A stretch of DNA of 64,000 nucleotides from DASVTR01 sp033855775 (GCA_033855775.1 JAWVFT010000023.1:62001-126000); one strand, 5' to 3'; positions 8,222 to 17,604 are shown, numbered from the stretch's first letter. The notes: generated by a model not told the origin, from the letters alone. Program-made: numbers and translations.

Positions 8222-9045
8222 GCGCGATAGTTCCACGCCGAAAGCAAAAGCGAAGTATTACGTCAACCGTCCGAATGATGAACGACAAAACGGGCCAAAT
8301 AGTGCAAGATCGGCTGAGCATCGAAACGACAGACGAAGAGGCCGAAGCTCGCGCCGTTATAGATAAGCTGGCGCGTTCGTTCAAAAACACGGTGGACTTT
8401 TATAAATCCTGCTACACGCCGGAAGATATGAAGCAAGTCGAGGCGATGATTGAAGGCGACCGCACAGAGCAGGGACGCGCGAGGGCGCGCAATATGCCGA
8501 CGCGTGAAGTCTCATGGTATGACATTTCACTACTCGCTGATGGAGATATAAAAGAAGCATTGGAAGTCTGGGGACGTGTGCGCCTTTTAGCTATAGATGA
8601 AATAGAGAGCGGCCTGTTTTCGTCTGAAATGGTAGGCGGGCGCACGCCGCTTGAGCGAGCGCGATTTCTCGCCATTCGTGACAGCCTGCGCGATTCATGG
8701 CAGAGCAAGAATGGAATCGAGTCCGCACTACTTGAAATGATGGCGCAGACATTCTCGCTATATCTCTACTGGACAGCGATTGCACACGAACGCGCGACGA
8801 ATAGGCATGATGAGCAGAAGAAGCAGGTAGGGCGTTTTGAGTCTTCTGGTTGGAAATCTCCTTATCAATCTGAAGTGGACGCAATAGATCAGGCTCACAG
8901 GCTTGCCGACGGCTACAACCGCCAATTTCTGAGGACGCTACGACAGTTGCGCGATTTGAGACGCTATACACCATCGGTGATTGTCAACAATGGCGGGCAA
9001 GTTAATGTGGCGAATCAGCAAGTAAATGTCACTCGCAAAGATTAA
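8218..9045 (+). CDS. island protein of unknown function, coupled to DUF6788
   Basis: A 275-residue charged, helical protein without signal peptide or membrane segment. I recognise only its C-terminal pattern: RQLRDLRRYTP followed by a segment rich in Asn, Val and Gln (NNGGQVNVANQQ), which I associate with proteins encoded beside DUF6788 on mobile elements. The start overlaps the upstream stop by four bases. Function is unknown; a role in replication or partition of the element is possible but unsupported. Confidence 0.7.
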   Translation: MSAIVPRRKQKRSITSTVRMMNDKTGQIVQDRLSIETTDEEAEARAVIDKLARSFKNTVDFYKSCYTPEDMKQVEAMIEGDRTEQGRARARNMPTREVSWYDISLLADGDIKEALEVWGRVRLLAIDEIESGLFSSEMVGGRTPLERARFLAIRDSLRDSWQSKNGIESALLEMMAQTFSLYLYWTAIAHERATNRHDEQKKQVGRFESSGWKSPYQSEVDAIDQAHRLADGYNRQFLRTLRQLRDLRRYTPSVIVNNGGQVNVANQQVNVTRKD

Positions 9046-9066
9046 GAGGTTAGTTGTAGCTGCTAG

Positions 9067-11934
9067 TTAATTTTCTGCAATACCGTTAATAAATACGTCA
9101 ACATAATTCAAAATCTTGTCCGTGATTCTTTGAACGATTGATTTTCTCTCTAATAGTTTCGGTTTAGTTTCCAACAAATCCACAATCGTTTCCGGCAAAG
9201 GCTTTCTTTCAGTGAAAAGATATTCACCGATGATGTGGCTGACCTTTTCTTGTGAGATATTTTCATCCCGGCAAAGTTGTTCAAAGGCTTCTCGTTGTTT
9301 GCGATTCCAGAAGCCTTTGAACTCATCTTCGATAGCATCTTGATCGGATGTTTCAGGAAGATTCCTGTCTATAAATTCTAAAATCAATTCGCGTTTGCTG
9401 CGGAGCTGAATGTCACCGGCAAGCAGTTCGGAAATCTGGCGATTGATTCTTTCTTTTTCTTCTTTGTTCGCCTCGTGATATTTCGCCAGAAGTCGCAAGA
9501 TATAAGCGACGTTGATTTCGTCGCGGTGGATTAGTTCCAACTCAAAATCAACATCTTCGAGAATCGAAACTTTTTCCTTGCTTCTGTCAGTCCTGACTTT
9601 ATCGTAGAGGTCGAGATACTTGCTTTTGTAATCTTCAAAATCCTGTTCGGGAAGATTCAGAGCGTCAAAGCTAAAATCGGCAAAGGTCGTTAAGACGGTT
9701 TTCAGCCGCATCAATTCGCGGAATGAGGTGACGAATTTCAGTTCGTCGTCTTCAGTTTGCAGATCGTTTACGCTGTCAACCGTAGGCGCGATTTTGACAA
9801 GGCGTTGGACGGCTTCGTTAAACTTTTCAACGTAGTTTTCGAGCGGCTGTAAGATGATCTCTTCAATGGCTTCTCTATTTGAAAAGAGCGTAATCGCTTC
9901 ATCGGTCGCCTTTTTCAGATTGCGAAAAACAATAATGTTGCCCTGTGATTTTAATTCGTTGATGATACGGTTTGTTCTGGAATAAGCCTGAATCAAACCG
10001 TGATAGCGCAGATTCTTATCAACAAACAGCGTGTTGAGCGCCGGAGAGTCAAAGCCTGTCAGAAACATATTGACGACAAGCAAAAGATCAATCTCGCGGT
10101 TTTTCACGCGGCGGGCGATGTCGTTGTAATAGTTATAGAAAGATTGGCTGTCTTTGGTGGTGAATTTGGTGTTGTGCATCAAGTTATAATCGCCAATATA
10201 TTCTTCCAACTTGTCGCGCGTGTGTGATGATTCGGCTGAATCTGCGGAAGTATCGGCAGAGCCGTTTTCCGTCGCTGCATCGTCGTCAAACACCACAAAG
10301 CCGCTCGCGTCCGGGTCATCTTCGTTTGTGCCGTAAGAAAAGATCGTGGCGATGTTTAGTTTATGCTCACCCGCTTCTTTCTTGGCTCTGAAAATCTCAT
10401 AGTATTTAATCAACGTCTTGACGTTTGAAATACACATCATCGCCGTAAAGGTTTTGTTGTGAGTTTTGCGTCCGTGATTGGCGATGACGTAATTGGCGAT
10501 TTTTTCGAGGCGTTCAGGCGATTCTAAAAGCTCGCTGGTGTCTATGTCTTCGACGTTAATATCGAGATTCGTTTTGCTATCTTCTCTCTGCGTATATTTT
10601 CCAATGTATTCAACGGAAAACTTCAAAACATTTTCATCTCTAATCGCGTCCGTGATGACGTATTTATGCAAGCATTCGTCAAATAAATCTTTGGTCGTGC
10701 GCTTGCCCATATCGTTTTTGACGACGTTCTCGGCAAAGATAGGTGTTCCCGTAAAGCCAAACATTTGCACGTTGCCGAAATAGTCTTTGATTCGCTTATG
10801 CGTCGCTCCGAACTGGCTGCGGTGGCATTCGTCAAAGATAAAGACCATCTTTTTATCTTTGAGCAATTCCATCTTGGCGGAGTGCCGTCCTTTTTTGATG
10901 GCGTTGTCGAGTTTCTGAATCGTCGTGACGATCAAAGGCGTGTTGTCGGAGAACTGGCGGACAAGCGCCGAAGTGTTGGTTGTGCCGTCAATGCTGCCTT
11001 CGGAAAAGCTGTTAAATTCTTTCGTGGTTTGAAAATCTAAGTCTTTGCGGTCAACGACGAAAACGACTTTGTGAATGTTTGGCAAGCGCATTAAGACCTG
11101 GCTTGCCTTAAACGATGTCAGGGTTTTGCCCGAACCTGTTGTGTGCCAGATGTAGCCGTTTTTCGTGCTGTTTTTTACGCGGTCAATAATCGCTTCGGTG
11201 GCGTAATACTGATACGGGCGTAAGACCATCAAACTTTTTGTTGATTCGTTCAAGACCGTGTAGCGGCAAATCATTTTCGAGATGTGGCACGGTTCTAAAA
11301 AGACTTCAGCGAATTTATCCAGATTCGTGATTTTATTGTTCTCTTGATCGCTCCAGAAGAAAGTTTGTTTGAAGGATTGGTTTCTATTGTTGGCGTAGTA
11401 TTTCGTGTTTACGCCATTGCTGATAACGAAGATTTGGACGTAATTGAACAGACCATAATTCGATGAATAAGAATGCCGCTGATAGCGGTTTGTCTGGTTA
11501 AAGGCTTCTTTTAATTCCAGACCTCGCCGTTTGAGTTCGATCTGGACGAGCGGTAGACCATTAATCAAAATCGTTACGTCATAACGATTTTGATACTTAC
11601 CTTCGATGGTTACTTGCTGCGTGACTTGAAATTGGTTTTGACACCAATTTTCAACGTCGAGAAACTCAAGATAGCTGATTTCGCCATTCGGTTTTTTATA
11701 AATCATTTTATCGCGCAGAATCTTGGCGCGTTCAAAGACATTGCCTTTGTTAAGATGATTTAAGACTTTTTCAAAGGCTTCATCTGATAGCTTGATCTTG
11801 TTGTGCTTTTCGATTTGAGTTTTAAGGTTTTTTAGTAAGTCAGTTTCATTGCGAATTTCTACCTTTTCATATCCAAGCAAAACTAATTGGCTGACTAGAT
11901 TGTCCTCTAAAATTTGTTCTGGTTGTGTAGGCAT
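9067..11934 (-). CDS. hsdR: type I restriction enzyme, R subunit
   Basis: The 955-residue restriction and translocase subunit. The N-terminal nuclease domain has the PD-(D/E)xK pattern: RYDVTILINGLPLVQIELKR near residues 118-137. The translocase follows, with Walker A HTTGSGKT (about residue 265), a DECH box (FIFDECHRSQFG) and FTGTP. It completes the HsdMSR complex, which cuts unmodified DNA at a distance after ATP-driven translocation. It is the last gene of the minus-strand operon hsdM-hsdS-abi-hsdR and starts seven bases after the abi gene. It appears intact and full length. Confidence 0.95.
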   Translation of the reverse strand: MPTQPEQILEDNLVSQLVLLGYEKVEIRNETDLLKNLKTQIEKHNKIKLSDEAFEKVLNHLNKGNVFERAKILRDKMIYKKPNGEISYLEFLDVENWCQNQFQVTQQVTIEGKYQNRYDVTILINGLPLVQIELKRRGLELKEAFNQTNRYQRHSYSSNYGLFNYVQIFVISNGVNTKYYANNRNQSFKQTFFWSDQENNKITNLDKFAEVFLEPCHISKMICRYTVLNESTKSLMVLRPYQYYATEAIIDRVKNSTKNGYIWHTTGSGKTLTSFKASQVLMRLPNIHKVVFVVDRKDLDFQTTKEFNSFSEGSIDGTTNTSALVRQFSDNTPLIVTTIQKLDNAIKKGRHSAKMELLKDKKMVFIFDECHRSQFGATHKRIKDYFGNVQMFGFTGTPIFAENVVKNDMGKRTTKDLFDECLHKYVITDAIRDENVLKFSVEYIGKYTQREDSKTNLDINVEDIDTSELLESPERLEKIANYVIANHGRKTHNKTFTAMMCISNVKTLIKYYEIFRAKKEAGEHKLNIATIFSYGTNEDDPDASGFVVFDDDAATENGSADTSADSAESSHTRDKLEEYIGDYNLMHNTKFTTKDSQSFYNYYNDIARRVKNREIDLLLVVNMFLTGFDSPALNTLFVDKNLRYHGLIQAYSRTNRIINELKSQGNIIVFRNLKKATDEAITLFSNREAIEEIILQPLENYVEKFNEAVQRLVKIAPTVDSVNDLQTEDDELKFVTSFRELMRLKTVLTTFADFSFDALNLPEQDFEDYKSKYLDLYDKVRTDRSKEKVSILEDVDFELELIHRDEINVAYILRLLAKYHEANKEEKERINRQISELLAGDIQLRSKRELILEFIDRNLPETSDQDAIEDEFKGFWNRKQREAFEQLCRDENISQEKVSHIIGEYLFTERKPLPETIVDLLETKPKLLERKSIVQRITDKILNYVDVFINGIAEN

Positions 11935-11941
11935 AAAGTTT

Positions 11942-12595
11942 TTAATCTAATTCTTCAACATCCAAAACCGGGATTTCTTCTTGTTCCGATAGGTAGTTTA
12001 ATAACTGTTGTTCATAGGAAACTTTGTCTTGCTCGAATAATGCTTTGCTATAACTCAGAGTTCCTAATGGATTGAGATTATCAAGCCATTGATTAAATTC
12101 ACTATTTGCTTCGTATTTTATTTCTTGTTTTCGTTCGAGCCTAAAAAAATGCTCCAGCAAGTAAAAAGCTATAGCTTCGGTAATTCTCGTTACTAAATTT
12201 GAAAATTGTGGTGTGCTGCAATCCAACTTGGGAACTGCTTTGCCGTGCGAAATATCCCCTCGTTGGTTTCGTATCATTCCGAAATTTTCTATCAATGAAC
12301 CACTTCTGTTTATGAAATCCGGCTCTATCTCACTATCAAATTCAGCTAGTTTGTTTGCTGCTCGCTTGAAAAGCGGCATAACATCAAGTTTCTTTATCTG
12401 CGCATCGCTTATCGTCGGGTCTAAGGTTTTTAAAATGGTTTTAGATACGCCTTCGATTAGGGACTTACAACTTTCGATACAAATATCCGGTTGAGAAGCA
12501 ACATTTTGCTCAATCACATCAATGACATTTTGATAGTATGCAAAATCTGCAAATCTTTCATTATTTGTTTCGATCAATGTCCTGACTGATTTCAT
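11942..12595 (-). CDS. abortive-infection C-terminal (Abi_C) domain protein
   Basis: A 217-residue protein resembling the abortive-infection C-terminal family. It has helices with ESCKSLIEGVSKTILKTL and, further on, MIRNQRGDISHGKA, the RN..G..SHG pattern typical of Abi_C and HEPN-like proteins. It lies between hsdS and hsdR with gaps of only six and seven bases, so it is expressed with the RM system. It may sense HsdR action or phage attack, or be an RNA-cleaving or regulatory partner; the RNxxxxxSH pattern resembles a HEPN RNase site. The start at 12595 fits operon spacing. Confidence 0.8.
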   Translation of the reverse strand: MKSVRTLIETNNERFADFAYYQNVIDVIEQNVASQPDICIESCKSLIEGVSKTILKTLDPTISDAQIKKLDVMPLFKRAANKLAEFDSEIEPDFINRSGSLIENFGMIRNQRGDISHGKAVPKLDCSTPQFSNLVTRITEAIAFYLLEHFFRLERKQEIKYEANSEFNQWLDNLNPLGTLSYSKALFEQDKVSYEQQLLNYLSEQEEIPVLDVEELD

Positions 12596-12601
12596 AAGGA
12601 T

Positions 12602-13807
12602 TTAAACAAACATTTGCTGTAATAAGCCTTTTTTGAATGTTTGAGTCTTCTCTATCTGCTGCTTTACTAGATTGATTTTTTTATCAATCTCAGAAATGAA
12701 TTTGGCAAGTTTGTTTTGTTCTTCAATGTGAGGAACATCTATTCTTAAAGTTGCTAACTGGCTTGGATAAAGGTGAACAACTGAAATCCCTTGAGCAAGA
12801 TTTGCAATGTCTAGTTTCTTCTTGTTGTTCAAATAATAGGATAGAAACACACCATTCATCTTTGACTTAATAATGTTCAAATCTCCGCCTAAAGCGACAC
12901 CAGTTTTTAAAACGCACGAAGCTGTTGCAATGTCTAATTGAGTTTCGCCGGATGCTGGAATAATTACATCGTTGTATTCACTTAAAACCAGTTGCGATTC
13001 ATTAATATTTGTTCTTGAAATGACTTCGGTAATTGTTTCTTTGTAGTGTGTATATAATTGACCATATCTAATACATTCTAAATTTCCACTTTCGGAAACG
13101 TCTGATTTTGAGATTCCTTTACCCTTTGAAAACTTTGCAACGTCGCCCAATTTCTTTTCTTCCCAATCCGCAAAATCATTTCCGTTGTCATCTTTGAAGC
13201 GAATTTTCTGATTAAAGATTTGCTGCATCACTCCTTTTTTATATTGCTCCAAAAGGTCTTTTTTCTTGGTGATTTGCTGAATCTTTTCATCTACTACCGT
13301 GAGAAACGCGGCGATTTTTTGTTGTTCTTCTTTTGCTGAAGGAATGTGTAAAGGACAATTTAGAATTTCGTCTTTTTTAAGATTAGTTTGACCTACGCCA
13401 GAATCAAAAGCCAAAAAATAGTCATTTCTATTAACAATGTAGAAAAGAAATTTATTGATATAACCATTGGGCTTCAAAGCGCAAATTCTTTGATTCAAGG
13501 TATATAAATTGTCCTTATCAATATAAAAACATTTGGCAAGTGCTTTACCTTTTGGAATATCACTCATAACCATTACCACATCATTTTTGAATAGTGGGGA
13601 TATTTGCTTATTAGAAAACTTTTTGACACTTCCTTCGGAAGAGATGAATTTTGAATTGACAACAATATATTTACCATTCTCGTCAATGTCGTTTTCGTGT
13701 GCCTTTCCATTTTCAAATTTTGTAACCTTGCCTAAATAATTTTCCTCCCAATCTCCATCAAATTCAGGAAACCGCAAGGCAGGAACATTTTTTGTTTGTG
13801 TTGTCAT
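12602..13807 (-). CDS. hsdS: type I restriction enzyme, S (specificity) subunit
   Basis: A 401-residue specificity subunit with two target-recognition domains. Each half opens with a similar segment (WEENYLGKVTKFENGKA and WEEKKLGDVAKFSKGKG) and ends in a helical spacer (KKDLLEQYKKGVMQQIF and IEKTQTFKKGLLQQMF), the classic pseudo-dimeric HsdS layout. It sets the bipartite DNA target of both methylation and restriction. It starts three bases after hsdM. The gene is markedly AT-rich, a sign of recent transfer. Confidence 0.93.
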   Translation of the reverse strand: MTTQTKNVPALRFPEFDGDWEENYLGKVTKFENGKAHENDIDENGKYIVVNSKFISSEGSVKKFSNKQISPLFKNDVVMVMSDIPKGKALAKCFYIDKDNLYTLNQRICALKPNGYINKFLFYIVNRNDYFLAFDSGVGQTNLKKDEILNCPLHIPSAKEEQQKIAAFLTVVDEKIQQITKKKDLLEQYKKGVMQQIFNQKIRFKDDNGNDFADWEEKKLGDVAKFSKGKGISKSDVSESGNLECIRYGQLYTHYKETITEVISRTNINESQLVLSEYNDVIIPASGETQLDIATASCVLKTGVALGGDLNIIKSKMNGVFLSYYLNNKKKLDIANLAQGISVVHLYPSQLATLRIDVPHIEEQNKLAKFISEIDKKINLVKQQIEKTQTFKKGLLQQMFV

Positions 13808-13810
13808 AAA

Positions 13811-15397
13811 TTAAAAAGGTGTTGAGATATTTAATTGTCGGCAATAATCGGCGATAGTTTTATCCGTCTCGTGAATTGCGGTTTCCAGAGATTTCAATTC
13901 ACCAGCGATTTTCTCCAGATCAATCCTGTCTTCGGCTTCAAAAGTAGCTACATAGCGTGGAATGTTTAAGTTGTAATCATTCTCTTTGACTTCATCGAGC
14001 GCGGCGATGTAACTATATTTATCTTCGGCAATTCGATTGCGGTAAGTGCTAATAATCTTTTCAATATCCGCATCACGCAAGTAATTTTGGTTTGTGGCTT
14101 TTTCAAAATGCTGGCTCGCGTCAATGAACAAAATATCGTCGGGATGTTCTTTGCATTTTTTGAAAACCAGAATGCAAGTCGGAATGCTTGTGCCGTAAAA
14201 GATATTGGCGGGCAAACCAATCACGGCATCCAGATAATTGCGATCTTCAATCAGATACTGCCGGATATGACCCTCTGCGCCGCCGCGAAACAAAACGCCG
14301 TGCGGCGCGACAACCGCCATGATGCCGTTGTCCGCCAGATGGTGAATCATGTGTTGAATAAAAGCGAAATCGGCTTTCGACGACGGCGCGAGTTTTCCGT
14401 ATTGACTGAAACGATCATCACCCAAATGCAAAGGACTCGCCGACCAATAAGCAGAAAACGGCGGATTGGCAACAATCGCTTCGGCGCGTAAATCAAAATG
14501 CTGCGGACGTTCCAAACTATCTTCCTGCCGAATATCGAATTTCTGATAATGAACGCCGTGCAAAATCATATTCATCCGCGCCAGATTGTAAGTCGTGCGG
14601 TTTAACTCCTGCCCGTAAAACTTGCCGACCTCTGAAACTTCTCTGGCAACACGCAACAACAAAGAACCCGACCCGCAGGTCGGATCATAAACCGTTTTAA
14701 GTTTGGTCTTGCCGGTCGTGACGATCTTCGCCAGAACCTTACTGACTTCCTGCGGCGTGTAAAACTCTCCGGCTTTCTTTCCTGCGCCACTCGCAAATTG
14801 TCCGATAAGATATTCGTAAGCATCGCCCAAAACATCGCGGCTCGCATCTGCAAGATGAAAATCAATCTTGTCGAGATGCGCTAAGACTTTGGCAATAATC
14901 TGATTTTTCGCGGCTTCCGTGCGGCCTAGTTTCGTGCTGGTCAGGTCAAGGTCTTCAAACAAATTATCAAAATCATCTTCCGATTCCGTTCCCATCGTGC
15001 TTTGCTCGATGTTCGTCAGAATCTTGCCCAAATCTTCCAGAATAAAATTGCTTTTCGTCTCGCCGTCTTCATCCGAAGCATCCGCATTGCCGCGCTTGGC
15101 TATCGCGCTAAATAACTCTGAAGGCTTCAAGAAATAACCTAAGTGCGTCAAAGACTCTTCTTTGACAGCTTCTAAAAGTTGTTTGCCTTCATCGCTGTTT
15201 TCGTTGATGTCCGTGTATTTAATACCGTCCGATTCCAAAAGAGAATTGGCATACATATTCATTCTTTCGGAAAGATACTTATAGAAAATAAAACCCAAAA
15301 TATAATCCCGAAATTCATCCGCATTCATCTTGCCGCGCAAGGTGTTGGCGATATTCCAAAGCTGTGTTTCAAGCTGTTTCTTTTGATCTTCTGACAT
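13811..15397 (-). CDS. hsdM: type I restriction enzyme, M (methyltransferase) subunit
   Basis: A 528-residue N6-adenine methyltransferase. The N-terminal helical HsdM_N domain is followed by the SAM site DPTCGSGSLL (about residues 240-250) and the catalytic NPPF motif (AIVANPPFSAYW, about residue 305). It pairs with HsdS to protect host DNA and with HsdR to restrict foreign DNA. It is the first gene of the minus-strand RM operon, about 85 bases from the HTH gene stop at 15483. Catalytic residues look intact. Confidence 0.95.
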   Translation of the reverse strand: MSEDQKKQLETQLWNIANTLRGKMNADEFRDYILGFIFYKYLSERMNMYANSLLESDGIKYTDINENSDEGKQLLEAVKEESLTHLGYFLKPSELFSAIAKRGNADASDEDGETKSNFILEDLGKILTNIEQSTMGTESEDDFDNLFEDLDLTSTKLGRTEAAKNQIIAKVLAHLDKIDFHLADASRDVLGDAYEYLIGQFASGAGKKAGEFYTPQEVSKVLAKIVTTGKTKLKTVYDPTCGSGSLLLRVAREVSEVGKFYGQELNRTTYNLARMNMILHGVHYQKFDIRQEDSLERPQHFDLRAEAIVANPPFSAYWSASPLHLGDDRFSQYGKLAPSSKADFAFIQHMIHHLADNGIMAVVAPHGVLFRGGAEGHIRQYLIEDRNYLDAVIGLPANIFYGTSIPTCILVFKKCKEHPDDILFIDASQHFEKATNQNYLRDADIEKIISTYRNRIAEDKYSYIAALDEVKENDYNLNIPRYVATFEAEDRIDLEKIAGELKSLETAIHETDKTIADYCRQLNISTPF

Positions 15398-15482
15398 TAT
15401 TTATCCTGAGATTTAAATGTGGTCTTACGAAGTATGTAAAGAAAATGAGTAAAATCTAAGTTGATATAAACCGATGCGGAAA

Positions 15483-15683
15483 TTAGCCTGTAGCCTTCTT
15501 CGCTATCTTGGGTGGCCGTCCAACCTTCCTCTCCGCGACCAACCTTAAATCAGCTTCGCGGATAAAATTATCTCGTCCCATCTTTGTTGCTGGCAACTGT
15601 CCGTCAATAATCATTTGCCGCACACGTCCAGCCGTCACACCTAATTTCTCTGCTACCTCTTGAGTCGTTAGTAATCTGCTCAT
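15483..15683 (-). CDS. small HTH regulator / excisionase-like protein
   Basis: A 66-residue MerR/excisionase-type HTH protein: SRLLTTQEVAEKLGVTAGRV then RQMIIDGQLPATKMGRDNFI and a basic tail (GRPPKIAKKATG). The ATG at 15683 is preferred; a longer reading frame upstream would run through the operator. It is divergent from the SWIM-finger gene across a palindromic operator-promoter (15707-15759) and lies upstream of the RM operon on the same strand. It is a good candidate repressor for that promoter and perhaps a control protein for the RM genes. It could also act as the recombination directionality factor. Confidence 0.82.
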   Translation of the reverse strand: MSRLLTTQEVAEKLGVTAGRVRQMIIDGQLPATKMGRDNFIREADLRLVAERKVGRPPKIAKKATG

Positions 15684-15706
15684 AGGAAATATATTTATCA
15701 TAAAAA

Positions 15707-15759
15707 CTAGCGCATATGCAAGGATTTCTCTTGACAAATCCTAGCGTATGCGCTAGGAT
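15707..15759 (+). promoter_or_regulatory. promoter with embedded palindromic operator
   Basis: The plus-strand promoter has -35 TTGACA (15731-15736), a 17-bp spacer and -10 TAGGAT (15754-15759). An 18-bp palindrome CCTAGCG-TATG-CGCTAGG (15740-15757) fills the spacer and enters the -10. A third half-site CTAGCGCATATGC lies at 15707-15719 toward the divergent HTH gene. A protein bound here would block the SWIM gene promoter and could control the HTH gene too. The HTH protein at 15483 is the obvious candidate repressor. Confidence 0.75.
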
Positions 15760-15802
15760 TATCTTGTCGGTTGAATTTACAAAACGGAAGGAACTGAAGC
15801 CC

Positions 15803-16087
15803 ATGATGAACATAGATCAAGACAAGTTTCAGCAAGTGGCGCAAGAGGCTTTTGACAAGGTTTGGGGTAATCGCAGATGGGAAACAGCAATAGCCAAAGC
15901 CGCCGCGCAACTGGAATCAAATCCCTACATGCACTTTGACGGTCAATCGCTTTTGATTCTCTCGCCGTCCGGCGAAATTTACAGCGCGAACGGCTCTTGC
16001 CAGTGCAAAGCCTTCTCGCAAGGTCACCCTTGCTGGCATCGTGCGGCAGCAAGACTCGTCAAGCGATACAACGAGACTTCGCACTAA
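15803..16087 (+). CDS. SWIM zinc-finger-like small protein
   Basis: A 94-residue protein whose C-terminal part carries a SWIM-type finger: C-x-C-x(n)-C-x-H in SCQCKAFSQGHPCWH, followed by AAARLVKRY. SWIM fingers mediate DNA or protein contacts. The N-terminal half is unrecognised. ATGs at 15803 and 15806 both follow a GGAAGGAA ribosome site. It is expressed from the operator-controlled promoter at 15731 and lies about 120 bases upstream of the integrase on the same strand, so it may share its regulation. Confidence 0.72.
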   Translation: MMNIDQDKFQQVAQEAFDKVWGNRRWETAIAKAAAQLESNPYMHFDGQSLLILSPSGEIYSANGSCQCKAFSQGHPCWHRAAARLVKRYNETSH

Positions 16088-16207
16088 AGCGAAACGGGAT
16101 AGGTGAGCGCTTCAGACGCTCCCTATCCCTTCACCTTTACCTTCCCGCTAAGAAAGGAAACAAGATGCAGCGAAAAGATAGCACAAAGCAAAGGGGGATG
16201 CGCGACG

Positions 16208-17338
16208 ATGGCCGGACAAATTATTAAGCGTGGTGATAAGACTTGGCTTGTCCGCATCTTTACGGGGCGTGATGGCGAAGGCAAGCGGCAATACCTCAAT
16301 AAGACTTTGCGCGGCACAAAGAAAGATGCGGAAACTTACCTTAACAGAACCTTGACTGAAATTAGCTCTGGCACGTTTGTTGAACCAGTCAGAGAAACGC
16401 TTGAAGAATATTTTGATAAGTGGCTGACAACAGCAGCTAAACCGCGTGTAAGTGAGCGTACATATGCTGAGTATGAAGCTCTACTTAAACGCTATGTTCG
16501 AGAACCATTAGGTAAGGTAAAACTAAGCGCTCTTCGTTCGCTCGATATTCAGCGCGTTTATTCAGAAATGCAGGAGCGCGGACTATCACCACGAGTTGTA
16601 CGTTACACGCACGCGGTTTTATCGTCATGTCTGAAACAGGCTGTCAATTGGGGAATGCTCGCGCGAAATCCAGCCACGTTAGTGCAATTACCAAAACAGA
16701 CTCGTAAAGAGATGCGCGCTTTATCCGCTGTTGAATCAATACGTTTTTTGAAGGCGTTAGAAGGTGATCGCTACGCAACCCTCTTTTCTCTTGCCTTGAC
16801 TACTGGAATGCGACCTGAAGAATATTTGGGGCTGCAATGGAAAGACCTAGACTTAGTGCAAGGCACTGTCACTGTTCAGCGTGCTCTTGTCTGGCGGATT
16901 AAAGGCGGTGGTTGGTACTATGGCGAGCCGAAGACATCGCGCTCGCGCCGCACAATTCCCTTGCCTGCATCGTTATCCAAGTTACTCATCGCACACAAGC
17001 GTCAACAAGCGGCTGAACGCCTTAAACTTGGCTCTGCTTGGCAAGATCACGGCCTTGTCTTTACAACGGTCATCGGCAGTCCCCTGAATATTCCAAATCT
17101 ATCTTACAAACACTTCAAGCCTGCTTTGGAGCGCGCTAAACTGCCGAAGACAATCCGGCTGTATGACCTGCGCCATAGCTGCGCCACGCTCTTACTTTCA
17201 GCAGGCGAGCATCCAAAGGTAGTAAGCGAACGGCTCGGACATGCAGGCGTAACGCTCACACTTGACGTTTACAGTCATGTACTTCCAACTATGCAGGAGG
17301 CGGCATCTCAGAAACTTGAGCGCATTCTGTTTGGCTGA
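16208..17338 (+). CDS. int: tyrosine-family site-specific integrase
   Basis: A 376-residue tyrosine recombinase. It has an N-terminal arm-binding region, a SAM-like core-binding domain (about residues 60-150) and a catalytic domain with Arg in TTGMRPEEYLGLQWKD, the box II LYDLRHSCATLL (first residue Tyr instead of His), RLGHAG and the nucleophile Tyr in DVYSHVLPTMQ (about residue 355). It would catalyse insertion at the tRNA(CAT) 3' end and, with a directionality factor, excision. The ATG at 16208 has an AGGGGG upstream; longer starts would begin in an unrelated sequence. It lies 3.3 kb from attR rather than beside it, an unusual position. Confidence 0.95.
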   Translation: MAGQIIKRGDKTWLVRIFTGRDGEGKRQYLNKTLRGTKKDAETYLNRTLTEISSGTFVEPVRETLEEYFDKWLTTAAKPRVSERTYAEYEALLKRYVREPLGKVKLSALRSLDIQRVYSEMQERGLSPRVVRYTHAVLSSCLKQAVNWGMLARNPATLVQLPKQTRKEMRALSAVESIRFLKALEGDRYATLFSLALTTGMRPEEYLGLQWKDLDLVQGTVTVQRALVWRIKGGGWYYGEPKTSRSRRTIPLPASLSKLLIAHKRQQAAERLKLGSAWQDHGLVFTTVIGSPLNIPNLSYKHFKPALERAKLPKTIRLYDLRHSCATLLLSAGEHPKVVSERLGHAGVTLTLDVYSHVLPTMQEAASQKLERILFG

Positions 17339-17360
17339 ACATCGAGCGAATCATATTAAG

Positions 17361-17396
17361 GCGGGGTTATCGCCTCAACGATAACCCCGCTCTTTT
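17361..17396. terminator. bidirectional terminator between int and the peptide gene
   Basis: A perfect 12-bp stem GCGGGGTTATCG (17361-17372) pairs with 17379-17390 around a six-base loop and is followed by TCTTTT. It ends the integrase transcript and also lies just past the stop of the convergent minus-strand peptide gene at 17401. Confidence 0.92.
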
Positions 17397-17400
17397 ATCC

Positions 17401-17604
17401 TTAGAACATAGACAGCAAGAAAGTCGCTAACGCTTCAACTATTCCCGCGTCCATCTCGCCGCTCATCTCAGTTGCCGCCGCTGCCGTCGGTGGCGGTGGT
17501 GGCGGGTCTGCGATACCGTCGCAAGGAATTTGCCCCGCGAACGCGGGAAGGCTGAACGCCAGCGTTAAGACCATTCCGGCGCATATTCTCTTTAGATTTC
17601 TCAT
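17401..17604 (-). CDS. small secreted poly-proline peptide (putative signal peptide pheromone)
   Basis: A 67-residue precursor with a classic Sec signal peptide (positively charged MRNLKR, hydrophobic core, AFA|GQ cleavage site near residue 23). The mature form is about 44 residues, contains one Cys, a run of six prolines (residues 34-39), an Ala/Thr linker and a hydrophobic C-terminus (ALATFLLSMF). A strong AAGGAG lies before the ATG at 17604. It is divergently paired with a TPR-HTH regulator whose start is 160 bases away, with two inverted repeats between. I recall similar short poly-Pro secreted ORFs in Acidobacteriota genomes but know of no assigned function. A signalling role is inferred from architecture. 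Confidence 0.75.
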   Translation of the reverse strand: MRNLKRICAGMVLTLAFSLPAFAGQIPCDGIADPPPPPPTAAAATEMSGEMDAGIVEALATFLLSMF

